Of a stretch of 13,831 bases of DNA, positions 8,088 through 13,831 are shown piece by piece. Within the stretch, counting starts at the first letter, position 1. The number at the start of each line of letters is the position of its first letter. Source of the stretch: Candidatus Latescibacterota bacterium (GTDB lineage Bacteria > JAAXHH01 > JABIQT01); contig JABIQT010000258.1 of assembly GCA_018667995.1 (NCBI GenBank), positions 1 to 13,831 on the forward strand, written 5' to 3'. Position numbers and translations under genes: made by a program. The notes beneath the pieces are model-generated. The model had not been told where the DNA came from and searched no databases. It worked only from the letters and a program-made list of their open reading frames with translations.

Positions 8088-8501
8088 ATGAATGATCATG
8101 CACAAGAGCCCGTAGATCCCGAGGCATTAGAACGCGGCCACGAGCTGCAGGAAACGAACATAGGGCTGACTGTCAAGTTTGGGATTGGCCTTGCATTGAT
8201 GGCCATTATTTCCATGCTGCTAATGTGGGGCATGTTTGTGGTCCTGGAAGATTACCAGTCCGCCCAGTTCGCGGCTTCGGATCCGTTGGCGGAAACCAGT
8301 CAACTGCCTCCTGCCCCCAGGCTCCAGGTTATCCCAGAGGATGACCTGATGAAGATGAGAGCGGCAGAGAAGGAAGTACTGGAGAATTATGGCTGGGTAT
8401 TTCGGACGGCCGATATCGTACGTTTGCCCATAGACCGGGCCATTGATCTATCGTTGGAGCGCAAGGAACAAGTTTTTCCCACCCGGTCATCGACCGAATA
8501 G
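8088..8501 (+). CDS. Single-span membrane protein of unknown function, in the ActG position of the ACIII cluster
   Basis: A 137-residue protein with a charged N-terminus (1-27), one membrane span (about 30-53) and a C-terminal domain of about 80 residues predicted to lie in the periplasm. That domain contains PPAPRLQ at 75-81, a charged helix about 84-99 and YGWVFRTADIVRLPIDRAID at 101-120. I recall similar small proteins with a YGWV...VRxPIxxAI pattern beside SCO and oxidase genes in ACIII-carrying bacteria, but cannot name a family with certainty. There are no cysteines and no heme or iron-sulfur motifs, so it is not an electron carrier. Position and size (about 15 kDa) match what is described for the small ACIII subunit ActG. 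A role as an assembly or linker protein between ACIII and the oxidase is equally possible. It lies 37 bp after actF and 11 bp before sco. Its ribosome site is weak (AGAGG well upstream). Confidence 0.8.
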   Translation: MNDHAQEPVDPEALERGHELQETNIGLTVKFGIGLALMAIISMLLMWGMFVVLEDYQSAQFAASDPLAETSQLPPAPRLQVIPEDDLMKMRAAEKEVLENYGWVFRTADIVRLPIDRAIDLSLERKEQVFPTRSSTE

Positions 8502-8504
8502 GGG
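8500..8504 (+). promoter_or_regulatory. Ribosome binding site that fixes the TTG start of the SCO gene
   Basis: AGGGG overlaps the stop codon of the upstream gene and lies 8 nt before the TTG at 8513. The alternative in-frame ATG at 8564 has no comparable site, and starting there would remove the positively charged start (R11, R16) of the signal peptide. TTG is therefore preferred. Confidence 0.6.
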
Positions 8505-8512
8505 TTGTACGT

Positions 8513-9454
8513 TTGTCCATACCAGTCTACTTTCACGTTATTAGATGTACCATACCCCGAGCGATGTCGTGGGTATTGCTGATATGCCTAGCATCCGTGC
8601 TCCCAGGTATGGCAAATGGGCAGGGAGGCGGCTTTGGCGGGGAAGCACCCCGGGGCGGTTGGACGGGTTCGTCGGCAGGATCTGCTGCCATGGAAGCAAA
8701 CGCGTCATTGGCCATCTTGAATGACGTGGGCATATCGCAGAACATTGGTGAGCAGCTACCGCTAGATTTGACGTTCCGCGATGAAGACGGGAACGATGTA
8801 ACTCTTGCCCAACTATACCGCGGTAAGCCAATCATCCTTTCACTCGTCTATTTTGAGTGCCCGATGTTATGTACTGAAGTCTTGAACGGGTTAAACCGGA
8901 GTCTGCGCCCACTGGAATTTAGCGTGGGGGATGACTTCGATATGATATCGATTAGTTTTGACCCGAGGGAAACGCCCGCTCTCGCCTCCGAAAAGAAATA
9001 CCAGTACGTAACCAGTTACAACAGGGATAATGCATCGGACGGGTGGCATTTTCTCACAGGGGATGCTGAATCTATTGAAGCAGTAACAGAGGCTGTCGGC
9101 TTTCGATATACCTATGATGATGCGGCGGAGCAATTTGCCCATGGAAGTGCCATCATGGTGACGACACCGAAGGGGGTCGTATCCCATTATTTCTTCGGGA
9201 TAGAGTATCCGACGAATGACATCCGTCTGGCGTTGATTGAAGCCTCAGATGAAAAACTGGGCAGCGTGTATGATCAGGTCATGTTGTATTGCTTTCATTA
9301 CGACCCACAGACCGGAAAATACGGCGTTGTGATTATGAACGTTCTGCGAGTAAGCGGACTTGCGACTGTGGCGTTGATGGGAACATTCATGTTTGTGATG
9401 ATTCGCCGTGACCGCAAGAAAAAGGCAGCACCAACTCCGCCCCAGTCTGTTTAG
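8513..9454 (+). CDS. SCO-family copper chaperone/thiol reductase with C-terminal membrane anchor
   Basis: Thioredoxin-fold protein of the SCO1/SenC family, expected to deliver copper to, or keep reduced, the CuA site of subunit II. Residues 1-36 form a signal peptide (hydrophobic 19-33, cleavage near AxG-Q37). A glycine-rich, low-complexity linker follows at 37-60. The SCO domain spans about 72-250: copper motif CPMLC with C116 and C120, the family's SISFDPRETP at 146-155, and the conserved histidine H210 in FAHGSA. A segment YCFHYDPQTGKYG (259-271) with C260 and H262 precedes a C-terminal span at about 277-297 and a basic tail RRDRKKK. This layout, anchored at the C-terminus rather than by one N-terminal helix, differs from mitochondrial SCO proteins. 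I have seen similar arrangements in ACIII-linked clusters. Start is TTG at 8513 (see ribosome site). It lies between the ACIII block and the oxidase genes. Confidence 0.92.
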   Translation: MSIPVYFHVIRCTIPRAMSWVLLICLASVLPGMANGQGGGFGGEAPRGGWTGSSAGSAAMEANASLAILNDVGISQNIGEQLPLDLTFRDEDGNDVTLAQLYRGKPIILSLVYFECPMLCTEVLNGLNRSLRPLEFSVGDDFDMISISFDPRETPALASEKKYQYVTSYNRDNASDGWHFLTGDAESIEAVTEAVGFRYTYDDAAEQFAHGSAIMVTTPKGVVSHYFFGIEYPTNDIRLALIEASDEKLGSVYDQVMLYCFHYDPQTGKYGVVIMNVLRVSGLATVALMGTFMFVMIRRDRKKKAAPTPPQSV

Positions 9455-9465
9455 GCACAGCTAAT

Positions 9466-9490
9466 GGTTTACCTGGGTAGCCAGTAAACC
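9466..9490 (+). other. Hairpin between the sco gene and coxB
   Basis: GGTTTA at 9466-9471 pairs with TAAACC at 9485-9490, and inside it CTGG (9473-9476) pairs with CCAG (9481-9484), leaving C9472 as a one-base bulge and a GTAG loop. The result is a stem of ten base pairs in the 64-bp gap. No T-run follows, so it is unlikely to be an efficient intrinsic terminator. It may mark an RNA processing or stability site between the ACIII/sco part and the oxidase part of the transcript. Confidence 0.5.
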
Positions 9491-9518
9491 GCACTGATGA
9501 GGAAATACGAGAGGCGAT

Positions 9519-10460
9519 ATGAACAAGGGATTTCAACTACATCCGGACCAGGCATCAACCTTTGCACCCGAACTCGACTTGCTATACTTCTTTGTCGTAA
9601 TTGTCTGTACGTTCTTCTTCGTACTGATCTCGGTGCTGGTATACGCTTTTGCTGTAAAATACCGCAGACGTTCCGACGATGAGCGTCCGGCGTTGATTCA
9701 TGGCAATCTGCCAATGGAGATTGCCTGGTCTGTGATTCCCTTAGCCCTCATGATGATCATGTTCGGATGGGGAGCGTGGCTCTTTTTCAAGGTGTATCAG
9801 GTGCCCGATGGTGCTCTCGAGATAAATGTGGTCGGCAAGCAGTGGATGTGGCATATACAGCATCCTACTGGACAGCGTGAAATCAATGAGCTGCACATGC
9901 CGATCGGACGCCCCATAAAATTGACGATGGCATCCGAAGATGTAATACATGATTTTTTCATCCCGGAATTTAGAGTGAAGAACGATGTGATTCCCGGAAC
10001 CTATACTACCATGACCTTTGAAGCCACGATGACTGGTGAGTTCTACCTGTTCTGTGCAGAATTCTGCGGTACCGAACACTCGCGTATGACGGGGCGTATC
10101 GTAGTTCTTGAGGATAGCGAGTACGAGGATTGGCTTGCCGGAGGAGCGGCCGACGAGACACCAGAGGAAGCCGGGCTTCGGTTGTTTTCGGAGCTCAACT
10201 GTATTACCTGCCATGGCGAAGTAGCGAATGCAAGGGGCCCGTCACTGACCGGGGTGTTCGGTGAGGAAGTTCGACTGGCAGGCGGTGATCGTCTGACGAT
10301 GAATGAGGAGTACATTCGTGAATCCGTGCTCCAGCCCAGGGCAAGAATCGTACAGGGCTATTCTGCTATCATGCCCACGTATCAGGGACAAATCACCGAA
10401 GCGAATTTGCTGAATATTATTGCCTACATTAAGTCACTGCAGGGAACGACGCAGGAATAA
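9519..10460 (+). CDS. coxB: caa3-type cytochrome c oxidase subunit II with fused cytochrome c domain
   Basis: Electron entry subunit of the oxidase. Two membrane spans (about 22-46 and 66-91) are followed by a cupredoxin domain with the CuA ligands H144, C179, E181, C183, H187 and M190 (the FCAEFCGTEHSRM segment at 178-190). The aromatic KQWMW lies at 107-111. A class I cytochrome c domain follows from about 215: heme site CITCH at C228-H232, and M285 in GYSAIMPTY as axial ligand. The fused heme makes it a caa3 enzyme able to take electrons directly from a cytochrome such as ActE. There is no cleavable signal peptide, and the N-terminus (about 20 residues) should lie outside the membrane. AGAGG at 9510-9514 is only 4 nt before the ATG. 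The length of 313 residues is normal for the fused form. Confidence 0.97.
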   Translation: MNKGFQLHPDQASTFAPELDLLYFFVVIVCTFFFVLISVLVYAFAVKYRRRSDDERPALIHGNLPMEIAWSVIPLALMMIMFGWGAWLFFKVYQVPDGALEINVVGKQWMWHIQHPTGQREINELHMPIGRPIKLTMASEDVIHDFFIPEFRVKNDVIPGTYTTMTFEATMTGEFYLFCAEFCGTEHSRMTGRIVVLEDSEYEDWLAGGAADETPEEAGLRLFSELNCITCHGEVANARGPSLTGVFGEEVRLAGGDRLTMNEEYIRESVLQPRARIVQGYSAIMPTYQGQITEANLLNIIAYIKSLQGTTQE

Positions 10461-10483
10461 CAATTGATAGAGGGGATTAGCGA

Positions 10484-12166
10484 ATGAGTGCTGTGGCACA
10501 AGAGACTGTGTCCGAAGACGAGATGCCCGCTGTGCACTTCCTGAATCACGTGCACACTGTAAAGTCGTGGCTTCTCACCATGGACCATAAACGCGTGGGT
10601 ATACTTTATCTCCTCACGATATCGTTCTTCTTTCTGATTGGCGGGATCAACGCTGGAATGATTCGCTTGGAACTCATGACGCCGGGTGCTGATTTCATGG
10701 AGGCCGATACCTACAATACGGCCTTTACCATGCACGGCGTTGTGATGATTTTCTTCTTTCTGATTCCATCCATTCCGGCCGTCTTCGGAAATTTCATAAT
10801 GCCTATCATGATAGGCGCCAAGGACGTGGCTTTCCCCAAACTGAATCTTGCCAGCTGGTATCTCTTTATTGCGGCAGGCATTCTGGGAGTTGTCGTCACC
10901 ATGATGGGAGGCGTGGATACTGGTTGGACATTTTACACGCCATACAGCAGTACGTATTCGAATGGCAACGTGACTATCGTGGCTATGGCTGCGTTTCTTG
11001 TGGGTTTCTCGTCCATACTGACGGGCGTTAATTTTATGGTCACAATCCACAAGATGCGGGCTCCGGGGATGACGTGGTTCAAAATGCCACTCTTCGTTTG
11101 GGGGATGTACGCCACTAGTCTGATAATGGTATTAGGAACGCCGGTTATAGCTATAACTTTGGTATTGCTCATGTTAGAGCGGACGTTACACATAGGGATT
11201 TTTGACCCGGCTCTCGGTGGTGATCCGGTACTCTTCCAACATCTGTTCTGGTTCTATTCCCACCCTGCTGTTTACATCATGATTCTGCCAGGAATGGGAG
11301 TCATGTCCGAAATCATAGCCTGCTTCTCACGAAAACGGATTTTTGGCTATGAATTTATCGCGCTATCCAGTGTAGCCATTGCCGTGCTCGGGTTTTTTGT
11401 ATGGGGACATCATCTGTTTATCGCCGGCCAGGCGATCTATGCGGGGATGGTATTTTCCTTCATTACGATGATGGTAGCTGCGCCCTCGGCCATCAAGGTC
11501 TTCAACTGGACAGCGACTATGTACCGCGGATCCATCTCGTTTGATACGCCAATGCTCTATGCCATGGCATTTATCGGACTCTTCTCCGTGGGAGGGCTCA
11601 CAGGAGTTATCCTGGCTATCCTGGCTCTTGATATACACATGCATGATACCTACTTTGTGGTGGCACACTTTCACTACGTAATGGTGGGTGGGGCCCTCAC
11701 TGCCTTTTTAGGTGCGGTGCACTTCTGGTGGCCCAAAGCAACCGGACGAATGTACCCGGAAGGGTGGGCGCGACTCGCGGCTCTCCTGGTTTTCATCGGT
11801 TTCAATCTGACTTTCTTCCCTCAGTTCATTCTGGGTTACCTCGGAATGCCCCGAAGGTACCACGTTTACCCGCCTGACTTCCAAATACTCAATGTGATGT
11901 CTACTGCTGGAGCATCGGTTTTAGCGATCGCATTGGTGATACCAGTGATTTATCTCATCTGGTCCCTGAAGTACGGTAAGGTGGCAGGTAGCAACCCGTG
12001 GCAGGCATATGGTTTGGAATGGCAGATGACGTCTCCGCCGCCTGCCCACAATTTTGATGAAACACCTATAATAACGGAAGATGCGTACTCCTATCACACC
12101 ATGAATTTCAAGGTGAAGGGGTCTGAGGATCAGAAGACTCTTGAGGAAGCTGAAGTAGAGCATTAA
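10484..12166 (+). CDS. coxA: caa3-type cytochrome c oxidase subunit I (A2-type heme-copper oxygen reductase)
   Basis: Catalytic subunit that reduces O2 to water and pumps protons. All metal ligands are visible: H84 and H397 for low-spin heme a, H395 for heme a3, and H260, H309 and H310 for CuB, with Y264 placed for the His-Tyr crosslink. The helix VI motif is FYSHPAVY (257-264). A262 replaces the proton-channel glutamate of A1 enzymes, and Y258-S259 are present instead, which defines the A2 type known from Rhodothermus. The K-channel lysine aligns with K338 (PSAIK, with serine where threonine is common), and the D-channel aspartate with D114 ([11 protein letters not shown]). Twelve spans are expected between about 35 and 495, followed by a polar tail of about 65 residues. 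AGAGGGG at 10469-10475 is 8 nt before the ATG. The gene starts 23 bp after coxB. At 560 residues it is full length. Confidence 0.98.
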   Translation: MSAVAQETVSEDEMPAVHFLNHVHTVKSWLLTMDHKRVGILYLLTISFFFLIGGINAGMIRLELMTPGADFMEADTYNTAFTMHGVVMIFFFLIPSIPAVFGNFIMPIMIGAKDVAFPKLNLASWYLFIAAGILGVVVTMMGGVDTGWTFYTPYSSTYSNGNVTIVAMAAFLVGFSSILTGVNFMVTIHKMRAPGMTWFKMPLFVWGMYATSLIMVLGTPVIAITLVLLMLERTLHIGIFDPALGGDPVLFQHLFWFYSHPAVYIMILPGMGVMSEIIACFSRKRIFGYEFIALSSVAIAVLGFFVWGHHLFIAGQAIYAGMVFSFITMMVAAPSAIKVFNWTATMYRGSISFDTPMLYAMAFIGLFSVGGLTGVILAILALDIHMHDTYFVVAHFHYVMVGGALTAFLGAVHFWWPKATGRMYPEGWARLAALLVFIGFNLTFFPQFILGYLGMPRRYHVYPPDFQILNVMSTAGASVLAIALVIPVIYLIWSLKYGKVAGSNPWQAYGLEWQMTSPPPAHNFDETPIITEDAYSYHTMNFKVKGSEDQKTLEEAEVEH

Positions 12167-12167
12167 G

Positions 12168-12216
12168 ATCAGCAGATTTACAGGCGAGTCGTATATCCGT
12201 TGTTGCCGTTGCTGAT
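12168..12216 (+). repeat. Short inverted repeat in the coxA-coxC gap
   Basis: ATCAGCA at 12168-12174 is the reverse complement of TGCTGAT at 12210-12216, with 35 bases between. Inside, GGC (12183-12185) could pair with GCC (12205-12207). The gap (12167-12260) is the longest inside the operon. The stem is short for its loop and may be chance, but it could lower downstream translation or mark a processing point. Confidence 0.2.
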
Positions 12217-12247
12217 TCACCCGTCTCACATGATGAGGCAAGAAAAG

Positions 12248-12253
12248 AAGGAG
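12248..12253 (+). promoter_or_regulatory. Ribosome binding site that fixes the GTG start of coxC
   Basis: AAGGAG lies 7 nt before the GTG at 12261, a near-perfect Shine-Dalgarno sequence at ideal spacing. The next in-frame ATG (residue 33) has no such site. GTG is the start, so the histidine-rich leader is part of the protein. Confidence 0.8.
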
Positions 12254-12260
12254 TATCACC

Positions 12261-12980
12261 GTGTCTGCCGATGCGAGCGTGGTCGTGCCAGAGGATGCAC
12301 ATCCGCACGACGAACATCATGCCCATCATCCGAAACATAATCATCAATTCGATGATATGACTCAGCAAAATGATGCGGCCAATATGGGTATGTGGCTGTT
12401 CCTGCTGACCGAGATTATGTTCTTCGGCGGGTTCTTTCTGGGCTATACGATTTACAGGAACATGCATTTTGAGTCGTTCGTGGCGGGTAGCCACCACCTG
12501 GATGTATTCTGGGGTGGTTTCAATACCGTGGTTTTGATAACAAGCAGCATAACCATGGCCTTCGCTGTTCGTGCCGCCCAGCTAGGCAATAAAGGCCATA
12601 TTCAGCTTTTTCTGATCCTTACCCTTATTCTGGGATTCGCTTTTCTTGGTGTCAAGTACATCGAGTATTCGCACAAATTTGAAGACAACCTGATTCCGGG
12701 TATGGGGTTCCAGTGGGACGAAGCGGCTTTCGGTGGCGCTGCGGGAAGCGCTGAGCTTTTCTATGGCTTTTACTTCGGGATGACAGGAATGCATGCGCTG
12801 CATATGATTATTGGCATTGCGCTGCTGATCTGGCTGCTCATTCGAGTTAACCAGAATGTATTCGATCCTGGCTATTACTCCCCCATAGAGAATTTCGGAT
12901 TGTACTGGCATTTTGTGGATCTGATCTGGATCTTCCTGTTCCCGTTGTTGTATTTGATCGGCGGGCTCGCAGAACATTGA
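12261..12980 (+). CDS. coxC: Cytochrome c oxidase subunit III, five-helix form with histidine-rich N-terminus
   Basis: Structural subunit III of the oxidase, which stabilises subunit I and its proton uptake. Five hydrophobic spans are seen at about 44-65, 84-104, 114-134, 165-191 and 216-236. This is the shortened form common in caa3 enzymes, which lacks the first two helices of the seven-helix type. Conserved features are [12 protein letters not shown] at 48-59 (E51), VKYIEY at 131-136, [10 protein letters not shown] at 176-185 and [18 protein letters not shown] at 215-232. Before the first span, residues 14-28 contain eight histidines in fifteen positions (H14, 16, 19, 20, 22, 23, 26, 28), mixed with acidic residues, which could bind metal. 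The start is GTG with a strong ribosome site. It lies 94 bp after coxA and 52 bp before coxD. The length of 239 residues fits the five-helix form plus the extra leader. Confidence 0.96.
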   Translation: MSADASVVVPEDAHPHDEHHAHHPKHNHQFDDMTQQNDAANMGMWLFLLTEIMFFGGFFLGYTIYRNMHFESFVAGSHHLDVFWGGFNTVVLITSSITMAFAVRAAQLGNKGHIQLFLILTLILGFAFLGVKYIEYSHKFEDNLIPGMGFQWDEAAFGGAAGSAELFYGFYFGMTGMHALHMIIGIALLIWLLIRVNQNVFDPGYYSPIENFGLYWHFVDLIWIFLFPLLYLIGGLAEH

Positions 12981-13032
12981 TAGTCACTCTTGAGATAAAC
13001 TGTATAACGGTCACCAAACAGCAGGGATAACT

Positions 13033-13362
13033 ATGTCAGCACACGCAGAACATCATATTGCCTCCCCAGCAATGTATATAAGCATTTTTCTGGCACTGAT
13101 GGTACTCACGGGCGCAACTGTATGGGTGGCTACGTTTGATCTAGGGTTCTACAATTTTGCGGTGGCTATCGCTATCGCCATTGTAAAGGCAACTCTGGTG
13201 ATACTTTACTTCATGCATTTGAAATTCAGTCCTGCCCAGATCAAGCTGGCCATGGTGATCGGGATCTTCTGGTTGATTGTAATGTTGGTCTTCACTACCT
13301 TCGATTACATCAGTCGTCCCTGGCAATCGAGTCCAACAGGGTGGACAGACGTAATTAGATAA
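13033..13362 (+). CDS. coxD: caa3-type cytochrome c oxidase subunit IV
   Basis: Small accessory membrane subunit of the oxidase. Three hydrophobic spans lie at about 13-34, 40-61 and 70-92. The family signature is the segment VKATLVILYFMHLKFS (51-66), ending the second span. Length 109 residues, typical of the prokaryotic cytochrome oxidase subunit IV family (CtaF/COX4_pro). AGGGA at 13023-13027 lies 5 nt before the ATG. It is the last gene of the operon and is followed 33 bp later by a strong terminator. No cofactor ligands are expected or seen. The role is assembly or stability of the complex. Confidence 0.93.
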   Translation: MSAHAEHHIASPAMYISIFLALMVLTGATVWVATFDLGFYNFAVAIAIAIVKATLVILYFMHLKFSPAQIKLAMVIGIFWLIVMLVFTTFDYISRPWQSSPTGWTDVIR

Positions 13363-13395
13363 TTGGTGTGTACACAAAGATGCTGCAATATTCTA

Positions 13396-13445
13396 CACAA
13401 AACAGACAGCCCGTGGGATGATCCTCACGGGCTGTCTGTTTTGTG
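13396..13445. terminator. Strong, probably bidirectional intrinsic terminator after coxD
   Basis: Bases 13396-13415 pair perfectly with 13426-13445: a 20-bp stem with a GC-rich core (CAGCCCGTG / CACGGGCTG) and a 10-nt loop at 13416-13425. The outer part of the stem carries AAAA on the left arm and TTTT (13439-13442) on the right, giving a U-tract in transcripts of either strand. It closes the ACIII-caa3 transcription unit and insulates the next gene. Confidence 0.92.
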
Positions 13446-13732
13446 ATACAAAAATGGATAAATGTGACCGCTGTCATGGTAGTGAGACGAAGTTATGTGC
13501 ATTATTAACCCACTTGAAGATCGTACAGCGGTTAGATTTCTCGCGAGAAAATGTGACCTATACTCCCGGTTACAGGGCCCCGAAATAGGGGTTTCTGACA
13601 ATGCATATTCTGTATATATTATCGTAATCATCTGAATTTTGGACATTCCGCAGGGATAAGTTTCGATCGACCATGCCTACCGTATTAATGGGTTAGCCGT
13701 CACATGCCGGTTGTCCGCCTAGGAGAAGAGCC
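13446..13732. other. Intergenic region between the operon terminator and the next gene
   Basis: No convincing gene is seen. It holds a perfect 14-bp palindrome (13537-13550, listed separately), a small CCCC/GGGG inverted repeat (13578-13581 with 13588-13591) and an AT-rich stretch at 13601-13623. CTGACA (13595-13600) and TATATT (13615-13620) there resemble promoter boxes, but their 14-bp spacing is too short for a confident call. The promoter of the downstream gene is most likely somewhere here. Confidence 0.5.
13537..13550. promoter_or_regulatory. Perfect 14-bp palindrome, possible operator
   Basis: TTTCTCGCGAGAAA reads the same on both strands. It lies about 180 bp upstream of the next gene, in otherwise non-coding DNA, which is the usual setting for a dimeric repressor or activator site. 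No second copy was noticed in the window. The binding protein is unknown. Confidence 0.4.
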
Positions 13733-13831
13733 ATGAACAGTCTTACTTTACCATTTTCAAATTCAACATCAAAAATCGGCGGCCTGGGATTGGCGCTCGC
13801 GTGCCTACTGGTGGCCATTCAGGTCAGCGCA
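13733..13831 (+). CDS. Exported protein of unknown function (partial, signal peptide only)
   Basis: An ATG at 13733 follows AGGAGA (13721-13726) at 6 nt, and the frame stays open for 33 codons to the window edge. The translation has a polar start of about 14 residues containing one lysine, a hydrophobic core from about residue 15 to 30 (IGGLGLALACLLVAIQV) and ends in VSA, a likely signal-peptidase I cleavage context. It is therefore the beginning of a secreted, periplasmic or outer-membrane protein. What the mature protein is cannot be seen. C24 lies inside the hydrophobic core and does not form a good lipobox. The gene is separated from the respiratory operon by the terminator and is probably independently transcribed. 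Confidence 0.7.
   Translation, partial: MNSLTLPFSNSTSKIGGLGLALACLLVAIQVSA

Noticed and set aside
8564-9454. Shorter SCO frame starting at ATG 8564
   Set aside because: Possible, but it lacks a ribosome site and removes the basic start of the signal peptide. The TTG at 8513 with AGGGG upstream is better supported.
10424-11050. 208-codon - strand frame antisense to coxB/coxA
   Set aside because: Rich in histidine and charged residues only because it mirrors hydrophobic codons of coxA. No independent support.
12108-12497. 129-codon - strand frame over the coxA-coxC gap
   Set aside because: Considered as a gene using the gap, but most of it is antisense to coxC and coxA, and no start signal is present.
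13425-13646. 73-codon - strand frame after coxD
   Set aside because: It runs into the terminator stem, has no ribosome site and shows no family features.
1-13831. Mobile element, CRISPR array, tRNA or a novel defence or biosynthetic system
   Set aside because: Searched by eye for terminal inverted repeats, transposase motifs, regularly spaced repeats and clover-leaf patterns on both strands. None found. Gene content is a recognisable respiratory operon.

Overview
The window carries one nearly complete respiratory gene cluster on the + strand (about 517-13362). It encodes an alternative complex III (ACIII, quinol:cytochrome c oxidoreductase), followed directly by a SCO copper chaperone and a caa3-type cytochrome c oxidase. 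Gene content and order (actABCDEF, a small membrane protein, sco, coxB with fused cytochrome c, coxA, coxC, coxD) and the A2-type oxidase are like Rhodothermus-type bacteria (Rhodothermota/Bacteroidota) and related Gram-negative lineages. Roughly half G+C by eye, Shine-Dalgarno sites before most genes and several TTG/GTG starts fit that, but the species cannot be named from sequence alone.

Layout. 1-286 (- strand): the N-terminal part of a monomeric sarcosine oxidase / N-methyltryptophan oxidase-like flavoprotein, cut by the window edge. 287-516: divergent intergenic region with a candidate sigma70-like promoter for the respiratory operon. 517-8050: ACIII genes: pentaheme cytochrome actA, the large iron-sulfur protein actB, quinone-site membrane subunit actC, small membrane subunit actD, monoheme lipoprotein cytochrome actE, second quinone-site subunit actF. 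8088-8501: a 137-residue single-span membrane protein of unknown role. 8513-9454: SCO-family protein. 9519-13362: oxidase subunits II, I, III and IV. 13396-13445: a strong perfect-stem terminator. 13446-13732: non-coding region with a perfect 14-bp palindrome. 13733 to the end: the signal peptide of a new exported protein, cut by the window edge.

How the genes work together (family knowledge applied to residues seen here): quinol is oxidised in the membrane by ActC/ActF, electrons pass through the ActB iron-sulfur clusters to the five hemes of ActA and the single heme of ActE, then to the heme c domain of CoxB, CuA, heme a and the heme a3/CuB site of CoxA, where O2 is reduced. The SCO protein probably helps load CuA. 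No soluble cytochrome c gene is present, which fits direct ACIII-oxidase contact.

I see no mobile element, CRISPR array, tRNA or rRNA, and no clearly new system. The least explained items are the 137-residue protein, the histidine-rich N-terminus of CoxC, the hairpin between sco and coxB, and the palindrome downstream of the terminator.
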